NCBI GenBank assembly: GCA_965215995.1
Contig: OZ244128.1
Span: 5,394,001 to 5,458,000, forward strand
DNA: 64,000 bases
Direction of reading: 5' to 3'
Origin: SZUA-309 sp965215995
GTDB lineage: Bacteria > Pseudomonadota > Gammaproteobacteria > Pseudomonadales > Azotimanducaceae
Part shown: one piece after another, positions 35,090-44,290 of the stretch
Layout: each line of letters opens with the position of its first letter
How positions within the stretch are numbered: the first letter of the stretch is position 1
Program-made: the position numbers and the translations under genes
The notes under the pieces: generated by a model
What the model was told of the DNA's origin: nothing
Database searches by the model: none
Seen by the model: the letters and a program-made list of their open reading frames with translations, nothing else

Positions 35090-35974
35090 TTACTCCGCGT
35101 CGTCGCCGTCTGAGTCCTTGATCTGCTTAGCTACCTCCGCAGCGAAGTCCTCGGCTTCGACCTCGATGCCTTCACCCACTTCGAAGCGCACGAAGCGACG
35201 GCAGGCATTGCCTTTGTCCTTCAGAAGCTGACTGACTTTGAGGTTGCCGTCTTTTACGAAGGGCTGATCGACCAGGCTCACTTCGGCCAGGAACTTGCGA
35301 ACCCGACCTTCCACCATCTTCTCGACGATATCGGCGGGCTTGCCGGACTCCGCTGCCTGAGAGCTGTATATCTCACGTTCCTTGGCCAGCACCTCGTCCG
35401 GCACTTCAGCAGAGGTCACCACCATGGGATTGATGGCCGTGATGTGCATGGCCAGATCGCGACCCAGCTCCTGGTCGGCCTTGTCGAGCTCGACCAGAAC
35501 CGCTTTGCGGTTATCCGAGTGCACGTAGCTGGTCACGAAACCGTCTGCGGTTTCGATGCTGGCAGCACGGCGGACAGTGATGTTCTCACCGATTTCCTGC
35601 ACCAGCGCTTCCCGCTTGGCATCCAGATCGCCAGCCATTATGGAGGCAGCATCGCTCGTGCCGGCTGCAAAGGCCGCGTCCAGCACCTCGTCGACATAGG
35701 CGATGAACTTCTCGTTTTTGGCGGCAAAATCAGTTTCGATGTTCACTTCGACCACCGTACCTTTCTTGCCGTCCTCGGCCACCTTGATGCCGAGCAGGCC
35801 GTCTGCCGTTGTGCGACCGGACTTCTTGGCAGCCTTCAACGCGCTCGATTTGCGGAGCGCCTCGATGGCAGCCTCCATGTCGCCACCTGCTTCGGTGAGC
35901 GCCTTTTTGCAATCCATCATGCCAAGGCCCGTACGCTCGCGGAGCTCCTTGACCATTGCAGCAGTGATTGCCAT
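35090..35974 (-). CDS. tsf: Translation elongation factor Ts
   Basis: Nucleotide exchange factor for EF-Tu. The N-terminal UBA-like domain with VKELRERTGLGMMDCKKAL (near residues 8-26) and the two core subdomains (TDFAAKNEKFIAYVDEV, MHITAINPMVV) are present. At 294 residues it is a normal length. It follows rpsB after 2 nt, and the pair is normally controlled together by ribosomal protein S2. Confidence 0.97.
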   Translation of the reverse strand: MAITAAMVKELRERTGLGMMDCKKALTEAGGDMEAAIEALRKSSALKAAKKSGRTTADGLLGIKVAEDGKKGTVVEVNIETDFAAKNEKFIAYVDEVLDAAFAAGTSDAASIMAGDLDAKREALVQEIGENITVRRAASIETADGFVTSYVHSDNRKAVLVELDKADQELGRDLAMHITAINPMVVTSAEVPDEVLAKEREIYSSQAAESGKPADIVEKMVEGRVRKFLAEVSLVDQPFVKDGNLKVSQLLKDKGNACRRFVRFEVGEGIEVEAEDFAAEVAKQIKDSDGDDAE

Positions 35975-35976
35975 GA

Positions 35977-36918
35977 CTACGACTCCTTTCTGTCAGCATC
36001 GGCTGGTGTTTGAACGGCTTCGGCGGCCGGTGCTTCAGCGGCCGGTGCTTCAGCGGCCGGTGCTTCAGCGGCCGGTGCCTCGGCGGTGGCTCCAGCAGGT
36101 CCGGTTTCTTGCGCTGCCGCAGGCTGTTCATCCGCCGCGGGGGCGGTCGCTGCAGACGCTTCTTGAGTCGTGGGAGCCACTGCAGCCGCAGGCGTTTCCT
36201 CCACCTCGACGAACTCGTCGGGGCGGACATCACCGGCGGCGTTAGCCTGCCCTTCGGCGATCGCATCGGCCACCGCCGTGACATACAGGCGAATCGCGCG
36301 AATGGCATCATCGTTGCCGGGAATGATGTAGTCGATGCCTTCCGGGTCGCTGTTGGTGTCAACCACACCAAAGACGGGAATGCCGAGCTTGTTCGCTTCC
36401 GAAACGGCGATATGCTCGTGCATGACGTCGACCACGAATAGCGCATCCGGCAGACCGCCCATGTCCTTGATGCCACCAAGACTCCGCTCGAGCTTCTCCA
36501 TGAGCCGGGAGCGTTGCAGTGCCTCGCGCTTGGTCAGCATCTCGAAGGTGCCGTCGGTCGACTGGGTTTCCAACTCCTGCAACCGGCGGATGGACTGCCG
36601 GATGGTCTTGTAGTTGGTGAGCATGCCGCCCAACCAGCGCTGATCCACATAGGGCATGCCGACCCGGCTGGCCTGTTCTTTTACCACCTTGGCCGCCGCC
36701 CGCTTGGTACCCACAAAAAGTATCTTATGCTTGCGGCTGCCCAGGTTGCGGAGCTCCGTCAGCGCGTCGTTGAACGCCGGCAGAGTCTTTTCCAGGTTGA
36801 TAATGTGAATTTTATTGCGGGATCCGAAGATGAACGGTGCCATCTTGGGATTCCAGAAACGGGTCTGATGGCCGAAGTGCACGCCTGCGGCCAGCATGTC
36901 GCGCATGCTGATATCCAT
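35977..36918 (-). CDS. rpsB: 30S ribosomal protein S2 with Ala/Glu-rich C-terminal extension
   Basis: Part of the small subunit. The conserved core is complete: LAAGVHFGHQTRFWNPKM near the start, YVDQRWLGGMLTNYKTI and IPVFGVVDTNSDPEGIDY, IPGNDDAIRAI. It has 313 residues against 241 in E. coli; the extra 70 or so form a low-complexity tail rich in Ala, Glu, Pro and Thr, with four exact or near-exact APAAE units coded by 15-bp repeats near 36017-36076. GGAG lies 8 nt before the ATG. Predicted promoter and hairpins lie in the long leader. Confidence 0.96.
   Translation of the reverse strand: MDISMRDMLAAGVHFGHQTRFWNPKMAPFIFGSRNKIHIINLEKTLPAFNDALTELRNLGSRKHKILFVGTKRAAAKVVKEQASRVGMPYVDQRWLGGMLTNYKTIRQSIRRLQELETQSTDGTFEMLTKREALQRSRLMEKLERSLGGIKDMGGLPDALFVVDVMHEHIAVSEANKLGIPVFGVVDTNSDPEGIDYIIPGNDDAIRAIRLYVTAVADAIAEGQANAAGDVRPDEFVEVEETPAAAVAPTTQEASAATAPAADEQPAAAQETGPAGATAEAPAAEAPAAEAPAAEAPAAEAVQTPADADRKES
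36017..36080. repeat. 15-bp tandem repeats in the rpsB tail
   Basis: About four copies of GCGGCCGGTGCTTCA (plus strand), coding for repeated Ala-Pro-Ala-Ala-Glu on the minus strand; the last copy differs by a substitution. Confidence 0.8.
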
Positions 36919-37307
36919 TGAATTGTCTCCGGGTTGGTTCTCGCACCACCGTGAGCACTTCGAACTGGCACAGACATACGTCTGGTTTGGGGCGGATTTC
37001 CGTTACCCTGCAGTTTCGCTTTGCGAAACTGCTTCGGACTGGCTTTGCCAGTCCGCCAGCACCCTTGGAAGCGCCAACTGAAGGCGGTGTGGGTGTATAA
37101 AATCAAAATTACCCAAGGGCGAGACAACCTTCCGTTTGCCTTCCGACTGCGTTGCCCCGAGGCGGCGGGCTTTATACCATACTTCGCCTTTTACGCAACC
37201 GGCAGGCACCGGCTGGGGAGCAGCAGTCTGCTCAACCACCGCCCTTTTTCACTCGAGTTTCCCTTGGGGAGTCACTCGAGGAGAGCGGGCACTCAACGAG
37301 GAATTTT
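36919..37307. promoter_or_regulatory. Divergent rpsB/map intergenic region with rpsB leader hairpins
   Basis: This 389-nt gap has no gene. Going away from rpsB it holds hairpins CAGAC/GTCTG (36971-36984), a perfect 9-bp stem with loop TTT at 37035-37055 and a perfect 10-bp stem with loop TTT at 37010-37032. On the rpsB message these stems have AAA loops. The rpsB promoter lies at 37171-37198 and the map ribosome binding site at the right end. S2 is known to repress rpsB-tsf in E. coli through the leader, so these hairpins are candidates for that control. Confidence 0.55.
37171..37198 (-). promoter_or_regulatory. Predicted rpsB promoter
   Basis: On the minus strand TTGCGT (37193-37198), a 16-bp spacer and TATAAA (37171-37176). 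It gives a leader of about 245 nt before the rpsB ATG. Confidence 0.55.
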
Positions 37308-38102
37308 ATGGTCGCCCGGCTAGCGAGCGAAGACGAGATTGCCAAGATGCGCGAAGCGGGCAGGCTGGCCGCCAGCGTGCTCGATATGATCGGTGAGCAC
37401 GTCCGACCGGGCATCTCTACAGGCGAGCTGAACGACATCTGCCACAAGATGATCACCGAGGAGCTCGGCTGCGTCCCTGCGCCGCTCAACTACACCAACG
37501 GTCCAGGCACCCCACCCTTTCCAAAATCCATCTGCACCTCGGTCAACCACGTTGTTTGTCACGGCATTCCCAGCGACAAGAAGAAGTTGAAGAATGGCGA
37601 TGCGCTGAACATCGATGTCACCGTGATCAAGGACGGTTTTCACGGCGATACCTCGAAGATGTTCTTTGCCGGCAAACCCAGCGTGCTTGCCGAACGCCTG
37701 GTACGGGTCACCCAGGAGTGCCTATACAAAGGCATCGAAGCCGTCCGGGCGGGCGCTCGGCTCGGCGATATCGGCCACGCCATTCAGTCCCATGCGGAAG
37801 CCAATCACTTCAGCGTGGTGCGCGAGTTCTGCGGTCATGGGATCGGCCGAACGTTCCACGACGAACCCCAGGTGGTTCATTACGGCCGACCCAACACCGG
37901 CATGGTGCTTGAAGAGGGTATGACCTTCACCATCGAGCCGATGATCAACGCGGGCAAACGGCACGTGAAGATCCTGCCCGATCAGTGGACGGTAGTGACC
38001 AAAGACCACAAGCTGTCCGCCCAGTGGGAGCACACGCTACTGGTCACCGCAACTGGCGCTGAAGTCCTCACCCGTCGATCCGAAGAAAGCCAGCTCGGTT
38101 GA
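37308..38102 (+). CDS. map: Methionine aminopeptidase, type I
   Basis: Removes the initiator Met from new proteins. The five metal ligands are in place: Asp residues in NIDVTVIKDGFHGDTSKM, His in GHGIGRTFHDEP, Glu in FTIEPMIN and Glu in QWEHTLLVT. The frame is open upstream to 37152, but the ATG at 37308 has GAGGAA at 5 nt distance and matches the family N-terminus (EDEIAKMREAGRLAA), giving 264 residues. It is divergent from rpsB, as in related genomes, and glnD follows after 4 nt. Confidence 0.97.
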   Translation: MVARLASEDEIAKMREAGRLAASVLDMIGEHVRPGISTGELNDICHKMITEELGCVPAPLNYTNGPGTPPFPKSICTSVNHVVCHGIPSDKKKLKNGDALNIDVTVIKDGFHGDTSKMFFAGKPSVLAERLVRVTQECLYKGIEAVRAGARLGDIGHAIQSHAEANHFSVVREFCGHGIGRTFHDEPQVVHYGRPNTGMVLEEGMTFTIEPMINAGKRHVKILPDQWTVVTKDHKLSAQWEHTLLVTATGAEVLTRRSEESQLG

Positions 38103-38106
38103 GTCC

Positions 38107-40794
38107 ATGAGCGCTCCAGCCGAGCCCACAGAAGAATCCGACCGGAGCCCCCGCTATGGCAGCGGTCCCGGTGAGCTTGCTGAGCGGTTAAGGGCCAAAC
38201 TCGCAGCTAAAGACGAAGCACTGGCAGATCGCTACTGGTCGCGGCACAACATCGACGACCTGATCGACGAGCGAACGGCATTCGTCGACGGCGTCATGCG
38301 CGAAGCCTGGGACGCCTGCATTCCCGAGCAGGCAACCGGTGATCTGGCGCTGTTTGCGGTCGGCGGCTACGGGCGCGGCGAGCAGTTTCCTCAATCGGAC
38401 GTGGACCTGCTGATTCTGGCCAAGCGGCCAACCGCCTGGCGGGAGGAAGTTCGGGCATTTCTGCACCTGCTCTACGACCTGAATCTGGACATTGGCCACA
38501 GCGTGCGACGTCTGGCGGACTGCAAAACGGAAGCTCAGAAGGACATCACGGTCGCCACCGCCATGTATGAGCGCCGCTTTCTAACCGGGTCCGAGAAGCT
38601 CAAAGGCAAGCTGGACCGAATCATGGCGTCGAAGCGCCTCTGGCCGTCCGATCGCTTCTTCAAAGCCAAGCGCGATGAGCAGGAAGGCCGGCACGCTCAG
38701 TACGACAACGTTGAGTACGGCCTGGAGCCGAACCTGAAATCCTCGCCGGGAGGCCTGCGGGATCTGCAGACCGCCATGTGGATCTTTCAACGCCACTTCG
38801 GCACCGACGACCCGAAGGACCTGGAGCGAATGGGCGCGCTCAGCACCCAGGAAAGGATCTGGTTGGAAGATGGCCGTCGATTCCTCTGGTGGGTGCGCTA
38901 CGGCCTGCACCTGATGGCCGGACGTAAGGAGGATCGACTCCAGTTCGAGTTCCAGCGGGGTCTGGCGGAGCGGCTCGGTTTCGCGGATACGGATGCGCGG
39001 CTCGGCGTGGAACGCTTCATGAGCCTCTACTACGAGCACGTGCTGGCGCTGCGTGAAGTCAACGACATCGTGCTCCAGTACTTCGACGAGTCCATTCTGC
39101 GCCAGCGGGAAAAACCGGTGATCGAACCGATCAACGAGCGTTTTCAGATCCGCAACAACTACATCGAGATAGTCGACAGTGGGATGCTCGCCCAGACACC
39201 AAGTGCTCTGCTCGAGATCTTCGTGATCATGGCGAATCGGCGCGACATATCCGGCGTGCGCGCCAATACCATCCGCGCCATTCGCGAACACCTGCATCTG
39301 ATCGATGATGGCTTCCGGCGGGACCCGGAGAACACGCGCCTGTTCATGGAGTTGCTGAAAGCCCCCTACACCCTGGTCTCTCAGCTGACCCGCATGCGCC
39401 GCTACGGTGTGCTCGGTCGCTACCTGCCTGAGTTCGGTCAGATCATCGGCCAGATGCAGCACGACCTCTTCCACATCTACACCGTGGACGCGCACACCAT
39501 GATGGTGATCAGAAACATGCGTCGCTTCCACTATCGGTCCAGCGAAGAGCACTACCCCGTTGCCTATCACTGCGTTCGAAACCTGCCGAAAGTGGAACTG
39601 CTCTACATCGCCGGCCTCTACCACGACATGGGCAAGGGGCGTGGTGGCGATCATTCGGAGCTGGGCGCCGTGGATGCAGTCGCTTTCTGCCAGCGCCATG
39701 GCCTCACGGAGGACGACACGCAACTCGTTGAGTGGCTGGTGAAGCAACACCTGCTGATGTCGAGCGTCGCGCAACGCAAGGACATCTACGACCCGGAGAT
39801 CATTCTCGAGTTCGCCACCGAAGTGAAGTCCGAGCGCCGCCTCGACTACCTCTACGCGCTGACGGTGGCCGACATCAACGCGACCAACCCCACACTCTGG
39901 AACAACTGGCGGGCAACCCTGCTGCGTCAGCTCTATGGCGAGACGCGCAAAGCTCTACGACGCGGTCTGGAATCACCGATCGACAAGCAGGCAACCATTC
40001 AAGCCTGTCGTGAAAGCGCGCTGGAGAAGCTCGGCAAGCGTGGCATGGCGGAGGCTGACGTGCTCGCCATCTGGGACTCCGGTAACGACGATTTCTTCCT
40101 TCGGCACACACCGCGCCAGGTTGCCGATGTCACCGCCGCCGTCGCCGAACATCGGGGGCAGAATGGTCCGCTTGTCCTGATTCTCGAGCGCCGCGGCCAG
40201 GTCTCTGAAGAAGGGGCAACGGAGATCTGTTTCATCACACGCGATCGGGAGCGGCTCTTCGCGACCATGGTGAGCGCACTCACTCAGCTCGGTCTTTCGG
40301 TCCACGATGCGAATATCCACACCGCGGAGAACGGCTGGTGCATGAACTCCTTCATCGTCCTCGACGAGTCCGGCCGGCCACCCGGCCGCAGCGCCGCGGA
40401 GCGGGAACGACTGATCGAATCGCTCACCGAGACGCTGTCCGACCCCGATACGGTGCTGACGCCTCCGAAGCGGCGACTGTCCCGCCAGCTCAAGCAGCTA
40501 CCTACAGCGACGGAAGTCACCCTCACACCAGCAGGCGGTGACCGATGCTACGAGCTCACCCTGATCGCCGCTGACCGACCCGGTCTGCTGGCGGGCATCA
40601 GCTTGCTGTTCGCAGACCTTGGTCTGGATCTCATTGCTGCTCGGATCGCCACCCTGGGTGAGCGGGTGGAAGACGTGTTCACGATCCGGGACGCAGCAGC
40701 GCCGGAAGGGGCCTCCATGGAAGAGCGCGCGTATTTACTGACCAACGCCATCCGCCAGGGGATGGACGCCCAGATCGCTCGGGAGCTCGGTTGA
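38107..40794 (+). CDS. glnD: Bifunctional uridylyltransferase/uridylyl-removing enzyme GlnD
   Basis: Senses glutamine and uridylylates or deuridylylates the PII proteins that control nitrogen assimilation. Domain order is visible: nucleotidyltransferase with GGYGRGEQFPQSDVDLLIL near residue 90 (the GG...DVD site), an HD hydrolase domain with GLYHDMGKGRGGDHSE near residue 505, then two ACT domains (starting about residues 705 and 812) for glutamine binding. At 895 residues it is full length. It overlaps dapC by 4 nt (TTGA). PII genes are not in the window. Confidence 0.97.
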   Translation: MSAPAEPTEESDRSPRYGSGPGELAERLRAKLAAKDEALADRYWSRHNIDDLIDERTAFVDGVMREAWDACIPEQATGDLALFAVGGYGRGEQFPQSDVDLLILAKRPTAWREEVRAFLHLLYDLNLDIGHSVRRLADCKTEAQKDITVATAMYERRFLTGSEKLKGKLDRIMASKRLWPSDRFFKAKRDEQEGRHAQYDNVEYGLEPNLKSSPGGLRDLQTAMWIFQRHFGTDDPKDLERMGALSTQERIWLEDGRRFLWWVRYGLHLMAGRKEDRLQFEFQRGLAERLGFADTDARLGVERFMSLYYEHVLALREVNDIVLQYFDESILRQREKPVIEPINERFQIRNNYIEIVDSGMLAQTPSALLEIFVIMANRRDISGVRANTIRAIREHLHLIDDGFRRDPENTRLFMELLKAPYTLVSQLTRMRRYGVLGRYLPEFGQIIGQMQHDLFHIYTVDAHTMMVIRNMRRFHYRSSEEHYPVAYHCVRNLPKVELLYIAGLYHDMGKGRGGDHSELGAVDAVAFCQRHGLTEDDTQLVEWLVKQHLLMSSVAQRKDIYDPEIILEFATEVKSERRLDYLYALTVADINATNPTLWNNWRATLLRQLYGETRKALRRGLESPIDKQATIQACRESALEKLGKRGMAEADVLAIWDSGNDDFFLRHTPRQVADVTAAVAEHRGQNGPLVLILERRGQVSEEGATEICFITRDRERLFATMVSALTQLGLSVHDANIHTAENGWCMNSFIVLDESGRPPGRSAAERERLIESLTETLSDPDTVLTPPKRRLSRQLKQLPTATEVTLTPAGGDRCYELTLIAADRPGLLAGISLLFADLGLDLIAARIATLGERVEDVFTIRDAAAPEGASMEERAYLLTNAIRQGMDAQIARELG

Positions 40795-41993
40795 ATCCGC
40801 TTCTCGCTCGACTCGAGGCTTATCCGTTCGAACGCATGAATGCGCTGAAGGGAGACTGTGCGGGTAATCCGGCCCACCCGCACCTGGCGCTGTCCATCGG
40901 CGAACCCAAGCACCCGCCTCCTGCGTTCGTCGTCGACGCGCTCTGCCAGTCTGAGGCGCTGAGCGCTGATCTTGCCACCTATCCGGCGACCCGAGGCTCG
41001 CTGGATCTCCGCCAGTCCGTTGCCAACTGGGTCGGCAAGCGGTTTCAGGCGACCATCGACCCTGAAACTCAAGTGTTGCCTGTTTCTGGGACACGTGAGG
41101 CGCTCTTTTCATTCGCTCAGGCCGTCTTCGGCGACAAATCTGATCCGGTCGGCCTCCTGCCCAACCCCTTCTATCAGATCTATGAAGGTGCCATTCTGCT
41201 CGCCGGGGCAGAGCCGTACTTCCTGAACACGACTCGGGAAAACGGCTTCCTACCGGACTATGCAGCCATCCCGGACTCGATCTGGTCGCGCTGCGAGCTC
41301 CTCTACCTCTGCTCGCCCGCAAACCCGACCGGTGCCAGCCTGGACCAGCACACGTTGACCTGGCTGATCGCACAGGCAGACAGACACGACTTTGTGATCG
41401 CAGCGGATGAGTGCTACTCGGAAATCTATCCGCACGAGGACAAGCCGCCGGTTGGTCTGCTGCAGGCCGCCGCAGGCATGGGCCGGGACGACTTCGCGCG
41501 CTGCGTGGTGTTCCACAGCCTGTCCAAACGCTCCAACCTGCCCGGGCTGCGCTCCGGGTTCGTTGCCGGAGATGCACGCATCCTCGCCGATTACTTCCAG
41601 TACCGCACCTATGAAGGCTGCGCCTTGCCCGCTCAGGTGCAGCGAGTGAGCGCCCTTGCCTGGGCCGACGAGGCCCACGTGATCGACAACCGGGCGACCT
41701 ACCGGGAGAAATTCGCCGCGCTGACGCCGATTCTCGAAAGTGCCTTCGAACTGCAACAGCCGGACGGCGGCTTCTACCACTGGCTAGATGTCGGTGAAGA
41801 CGACCAGACGTTCACACTCGATCTCTTTCGCGAGGAGAACATCACCGTGCTACCCGGCTCGTTCTTGAGCCGTACGGCGCATGGCGACAATCCTGGTGCA
41901 GGCTTCGTTCGCGTCGCCTGGGTGGCCCCTCTCAGCCGCTGCGTCGATGCTGCCGAGCGGTTGACGCGCTGGCGGGCAGCCCGACGAAGCTGA
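40791..41993 (+). CDS. dapC: Succinyldiaminopimelate aminotransferase DapC
   Basis: PLP enzyme that moves an amino group from glutamate to N-succinyl-2-amino-6-ketopimelate in lysine and diaminopimelate synthesis. The PLP Lys lies in HSLSKRSNLPGLRSGF near residue 244, with the fold-type I motifs SPANPTGAS and ADECYSEIY. The start is TTG, overlapping the glnD stop. At 400 residues it matches pseudomonad DapC. Its place before dapD and dapE gives strong context, since class I aminotransferases are hard to separate by motif alone. Confidence 0.92.
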   Translation: MNPLLARLEAYPFERMNALKGDCAGNPAHPHLALSIGEPKHPPPAFVVDALCQSEALSADLATYPATRGSLDLRQSVANWVGKRFQATIDPETQVLPVSGTREALFSFAQAVFGDKSDPVGLLPNPFYQIYEGAILLAGAEPYFLNTTRENGFLPDYAAIPDSIWSRCELLYLCSPANPTGASLDQHTLTWLIAQADRHDFVIAADECYSEIYPHEDKPPVGLLQAAAGMGRDDFARCVVFHSLSKRSNLPGLRSGFVAGDARILADYFQYRTYEGCALPAQVQRVSALAWADEAHVIDNRATYREKFAALTPILESAFELQQPDGGFYHWLDVGEDDQTFTLDLFREENITVLPGSFLSRTAHGDNPGAGFVRVAWVAPLSRCVDAAERLTRWRAARRS

Positions 41994-42111
41994 ATGTGGT
42001 AGCGTAGCCGCCCTCAAGGCGAGCGCCGAGCGCACTAGCCTCAGACCCCGTGGAACGCGTCATAATTCAACGAATTTATCGATCAGGACACTAGCTGTCC
42101 GTCTAACTATC

Positions 42112-43122
42112 ATGAGCAATCTCTACGCTTTCGCCATTGGCCAATCCCGGTTCGATTCCAGCAACCAGCCTTTGGACTGTTATTTTCCCCTGCCGGTCAA
42201 AACACCTGGATCGGAGCTGGCGGCGCTCATTGCCGGTCACTTCCAGGCCGGAACCCACTCGGTGAGTGCCGAGGCGGTCGGCAGCTTTCTCGATGCCGCA
42301 GGAGAGCCGCTGGCCGCTTCCGTTCGGCCGCTGCTCGAGACGGACGGTCCGCTGACCGCGGTGCGGCTGGATGAGGACGGTCCCATCGAGTCCGTACCGG
42401 AGGCCTATCTCAAACTGCACCTGCTCTCTCATCGGCTGGCGCTACCGAACAGTCAGAACCTGGACAACATCTTCGCCCATCTGCCGAACGTGGCCTGGAC
42501 CAGCGACGGACCTGTAGCGGCGGCGGAAGCACCGAGAGCGATCACCACCGCCCGGGCTGCGGGTCGACCGCTCGAGATCTTCTCCGTCGACAAGTTTCCG
42601 AAGATGACGAACTACGTGATCCCCAGCGGCGTGCGAATCGCGGATGCGAGCCGGGTCAGACTCGGCGCCCACCTGGGCGAAGGGACCACGGTCATGCACG
42701 AAGGACAGGTGAACTTCAATTCCGGCACTCTGGGTCAGGGCATGATCGAGGGCCGGATCAGCCAGGGCGTCACCGTGGGTGCGCACAGTGACCTGGGCGG
42801 CTCGTCCAGCACGATGGGGACGCTTTCCGGCGGTGGCGAGATCGTCATCAGCATTGGCGAGCACTGCCTGATCGGTGCCAATGCAGGCACCGGCATTCCG
42901 CTCGGTGATCGCTGCACCATTGCTGCAGGCGTGTACATCACCGCCGGTACGCCTATCGTTCTACTGGATGAGAATGGCGAGACCGTTCGCCAGGTGAAGG
43001 CCCGGGAGCTGGCCGGTGGATCGGATCTGCTGTTCATTCAGAATGGCAGCAACGGGCGGATCGAATGCCGCACCAACCGCAAGGCCATCGCGTTGAACGA
43101 GCAGCTGCACGCGCACAACTGA
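42112..43122 (+). CDS. dapD: 2,3,4,5-tetrahydropyridine-2,6-dicarboxylate N-succinyltransferase
   Basis: Succinylates tetrahydrodipicolinate, the step before DapC. A 336-residue protein of the longer type seen in pseudomonads and actinobacteria, with an N-terminal domain and a left-handed beta-helix of hexapeptide repeats (about 170-290), including VMHEGQVNFNSGTLG and GGGSSTMGTLSGGG-like text (as LGGSSSTMGTLSGGG). It starts 118 nt after dapC with an A/T-rich spacer and is followed by dapE after 1 nt. Confidence 0.95.
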   Translation: MSNLYAFAIGQSRFDSSNQPLDCYFPLPVKTPGSELAALIAGHFQAGTHSVSAEAVGSFLDAAGEPLAASVRPLLETDGPLTAVRLDEDGPIESVPEAYLKLHLLSHRLALPNSQNLDNIFAHLPNVAWTSDGPVAAAEAPRAITTARAAGRPLEIFSVDKFPKMTNYVIPSGVRIADASRVRLGAHLGEGTTVMHEGQVNFNSGTLGQGMIEGRISQGVTVGAHSDLGGSSSTMGTLSGGGEIVISIGEHCLIGANAGTGIPLGDRCTIAAGVYITAGTPIVLLDENGETVRQVKARELAGGSDLLFIQNGSNGRIECRTNRKAIALNEQLHAHN

Positions 43123-43123
43123 C

Positions 43124-44290
43124 GTGGCAGGTTACCCAGCAGACGACCCGGTAGCCGCTGCCGAGATCGTCGACCTCACCTCGAAGCTGATCGCCAGGCC
43201 GAGCATCACACCGGAAGATGCCGGTTGCCAGGCACTGATCGGCGAGATCCTCGACGCGCAGGGTTTCACCCTCACACATCTGCCGTCGGCGGACGTGACT
43301 AACCTCTGGGCCGTTCGCGGCGAAGGCTCGCCGATGTTGGTTCTGGCCGGCCACACGGACGTTGTGCCGACCGGGCCGACAGAGGATTGGCGCTTCGACC
43401 CCTTTACCCCCACCGTCGTCGACGGCTGTCTTTACGGTCGGGGCAGTGCCGACATGAAAGGCTCACTGGCTGCCATGCTGACAGCCAGCGAACGGTTCCT
43501 TGCGGCGCATCCCGATCATGCGGGCAGCATCGCCTACCTCATCACCAGCGACGAGGAAGGCGATGCCGTGCACGGCACCGCGAAGGTGGTGGACTGGCTC
43601 GAGGCGCAGGACATCCGGCCGGAATACTGCATCGTTGGCGAACCTTCCTCAGCACGCGCCGTGGGCGATGTGATTCGAATCGGCAGGCGCGGCTCTCTGA
43701 ACGGCACGCTCACCATCAAGGGTGCGCAGGGTCACGTGGCCTACCCTGAGCAGGCGTCGAACCCCATCCACTCGACCCTGCCTGCCCTGCTCGCCCTCAG
43801 CGAAGCCAGCTGGGACGAGGGCAACGACGCATTTCCGCCCACCAGCTTTCAGATCTCGAACATCAACAGCGGCACCGGTGCGAGCAACGTGATTCCCGGC
43901 AGCCTGGCGGCCATGTTCAATTTCCGCTTCAGCACCGAGCAGACGGCGGACGGGCTGATTGCGCAAGTCACCCGCCTGCTGGACCAGCACGATCTGGATT
44001 ACGAGATCGACTGGGCACTGTCCGGCAATCCATTCCAAACCGCATCACCCCGACTCATCGATGCCGTAAGCCAGAGCATTCAGGCGTGCCAGCCGTTCCG
44101 GCCCGAAGCCTCCACCGGCGGCGGCACGTCCGATGGTCGGTTCATCGCCAGGCTTGGCACCGAGATCGTCGAGCTCGGACCGGTCAACGCCAGCATCCAC
44201 TCGGTGGATGAACACGTCAGCGTTGACGATCTGGCCCTGCTCGCCCGGATGTATCACCGCATTCTCGAGGAGCTGCTCGTCCATGCGTAA
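43124..44290 (+). CDS. dapE: Succinyl-diaminopimelate desuccinylase
   Basis: Zinc hydrolase that releases LL-diaminopimelate, needed for peptidoglycan cross-links and for lysine. Metal ligands are visible: His in LAGHTDVVPTGP (about residue 68), Asp in GRGSADMKGS, the catalytic Glu pair in TSDEEGDAVHGT, Glu in CIVGEPSS and the C-terminal His in EHVSVDDL context. GTG start. At 388 residues it is a normal length. It overlaps gspN by 8 nt. Confidence 0.96.
   Translation: MAGYPADDPVAAAEIVDLTSKLIARPSITPEDAGCQALIGEILDAQGFTLTHLPSADVTNLWAVRGEGSPMLVLAGHTDVVPTGPTEDWRFDPFTPTVVDGCLYGRGSADMKGSLAAMLTASERFLAAHPDHAGSIAYLITSDEEGDAVHGTAKVVDWLEAQDIRPEYCIVGEPSSARAVGDVIRIGRRGSLNGTLTIKGAQGHVAYPEQASNPIHSTLPALLALSEASWDEGNDAFPPTSFQISNINSGTGASNVIPGSLAAMFNFRFSTEQTADGLIAQVTRLLDQHDLDYEIDWALSGNPFQTASPRLIDAVSQSIQACQPFRPEASTGGGTSDGRFIARLGTEIVELGPVNASIHSVDEHVSVDDLALLARMYHRILEELLVHA

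Noticed and set aside
36017..36080. CRISPR-like repeats
   Set aside because: Tandem without spacers and inside rpsB coding sequence.
37096..37101. TATAAA as -10 of a map promoter
   Set aside because: No acceptable -35 at 16-18 bp upstream; nearest TTGGAA is 25 bp away.
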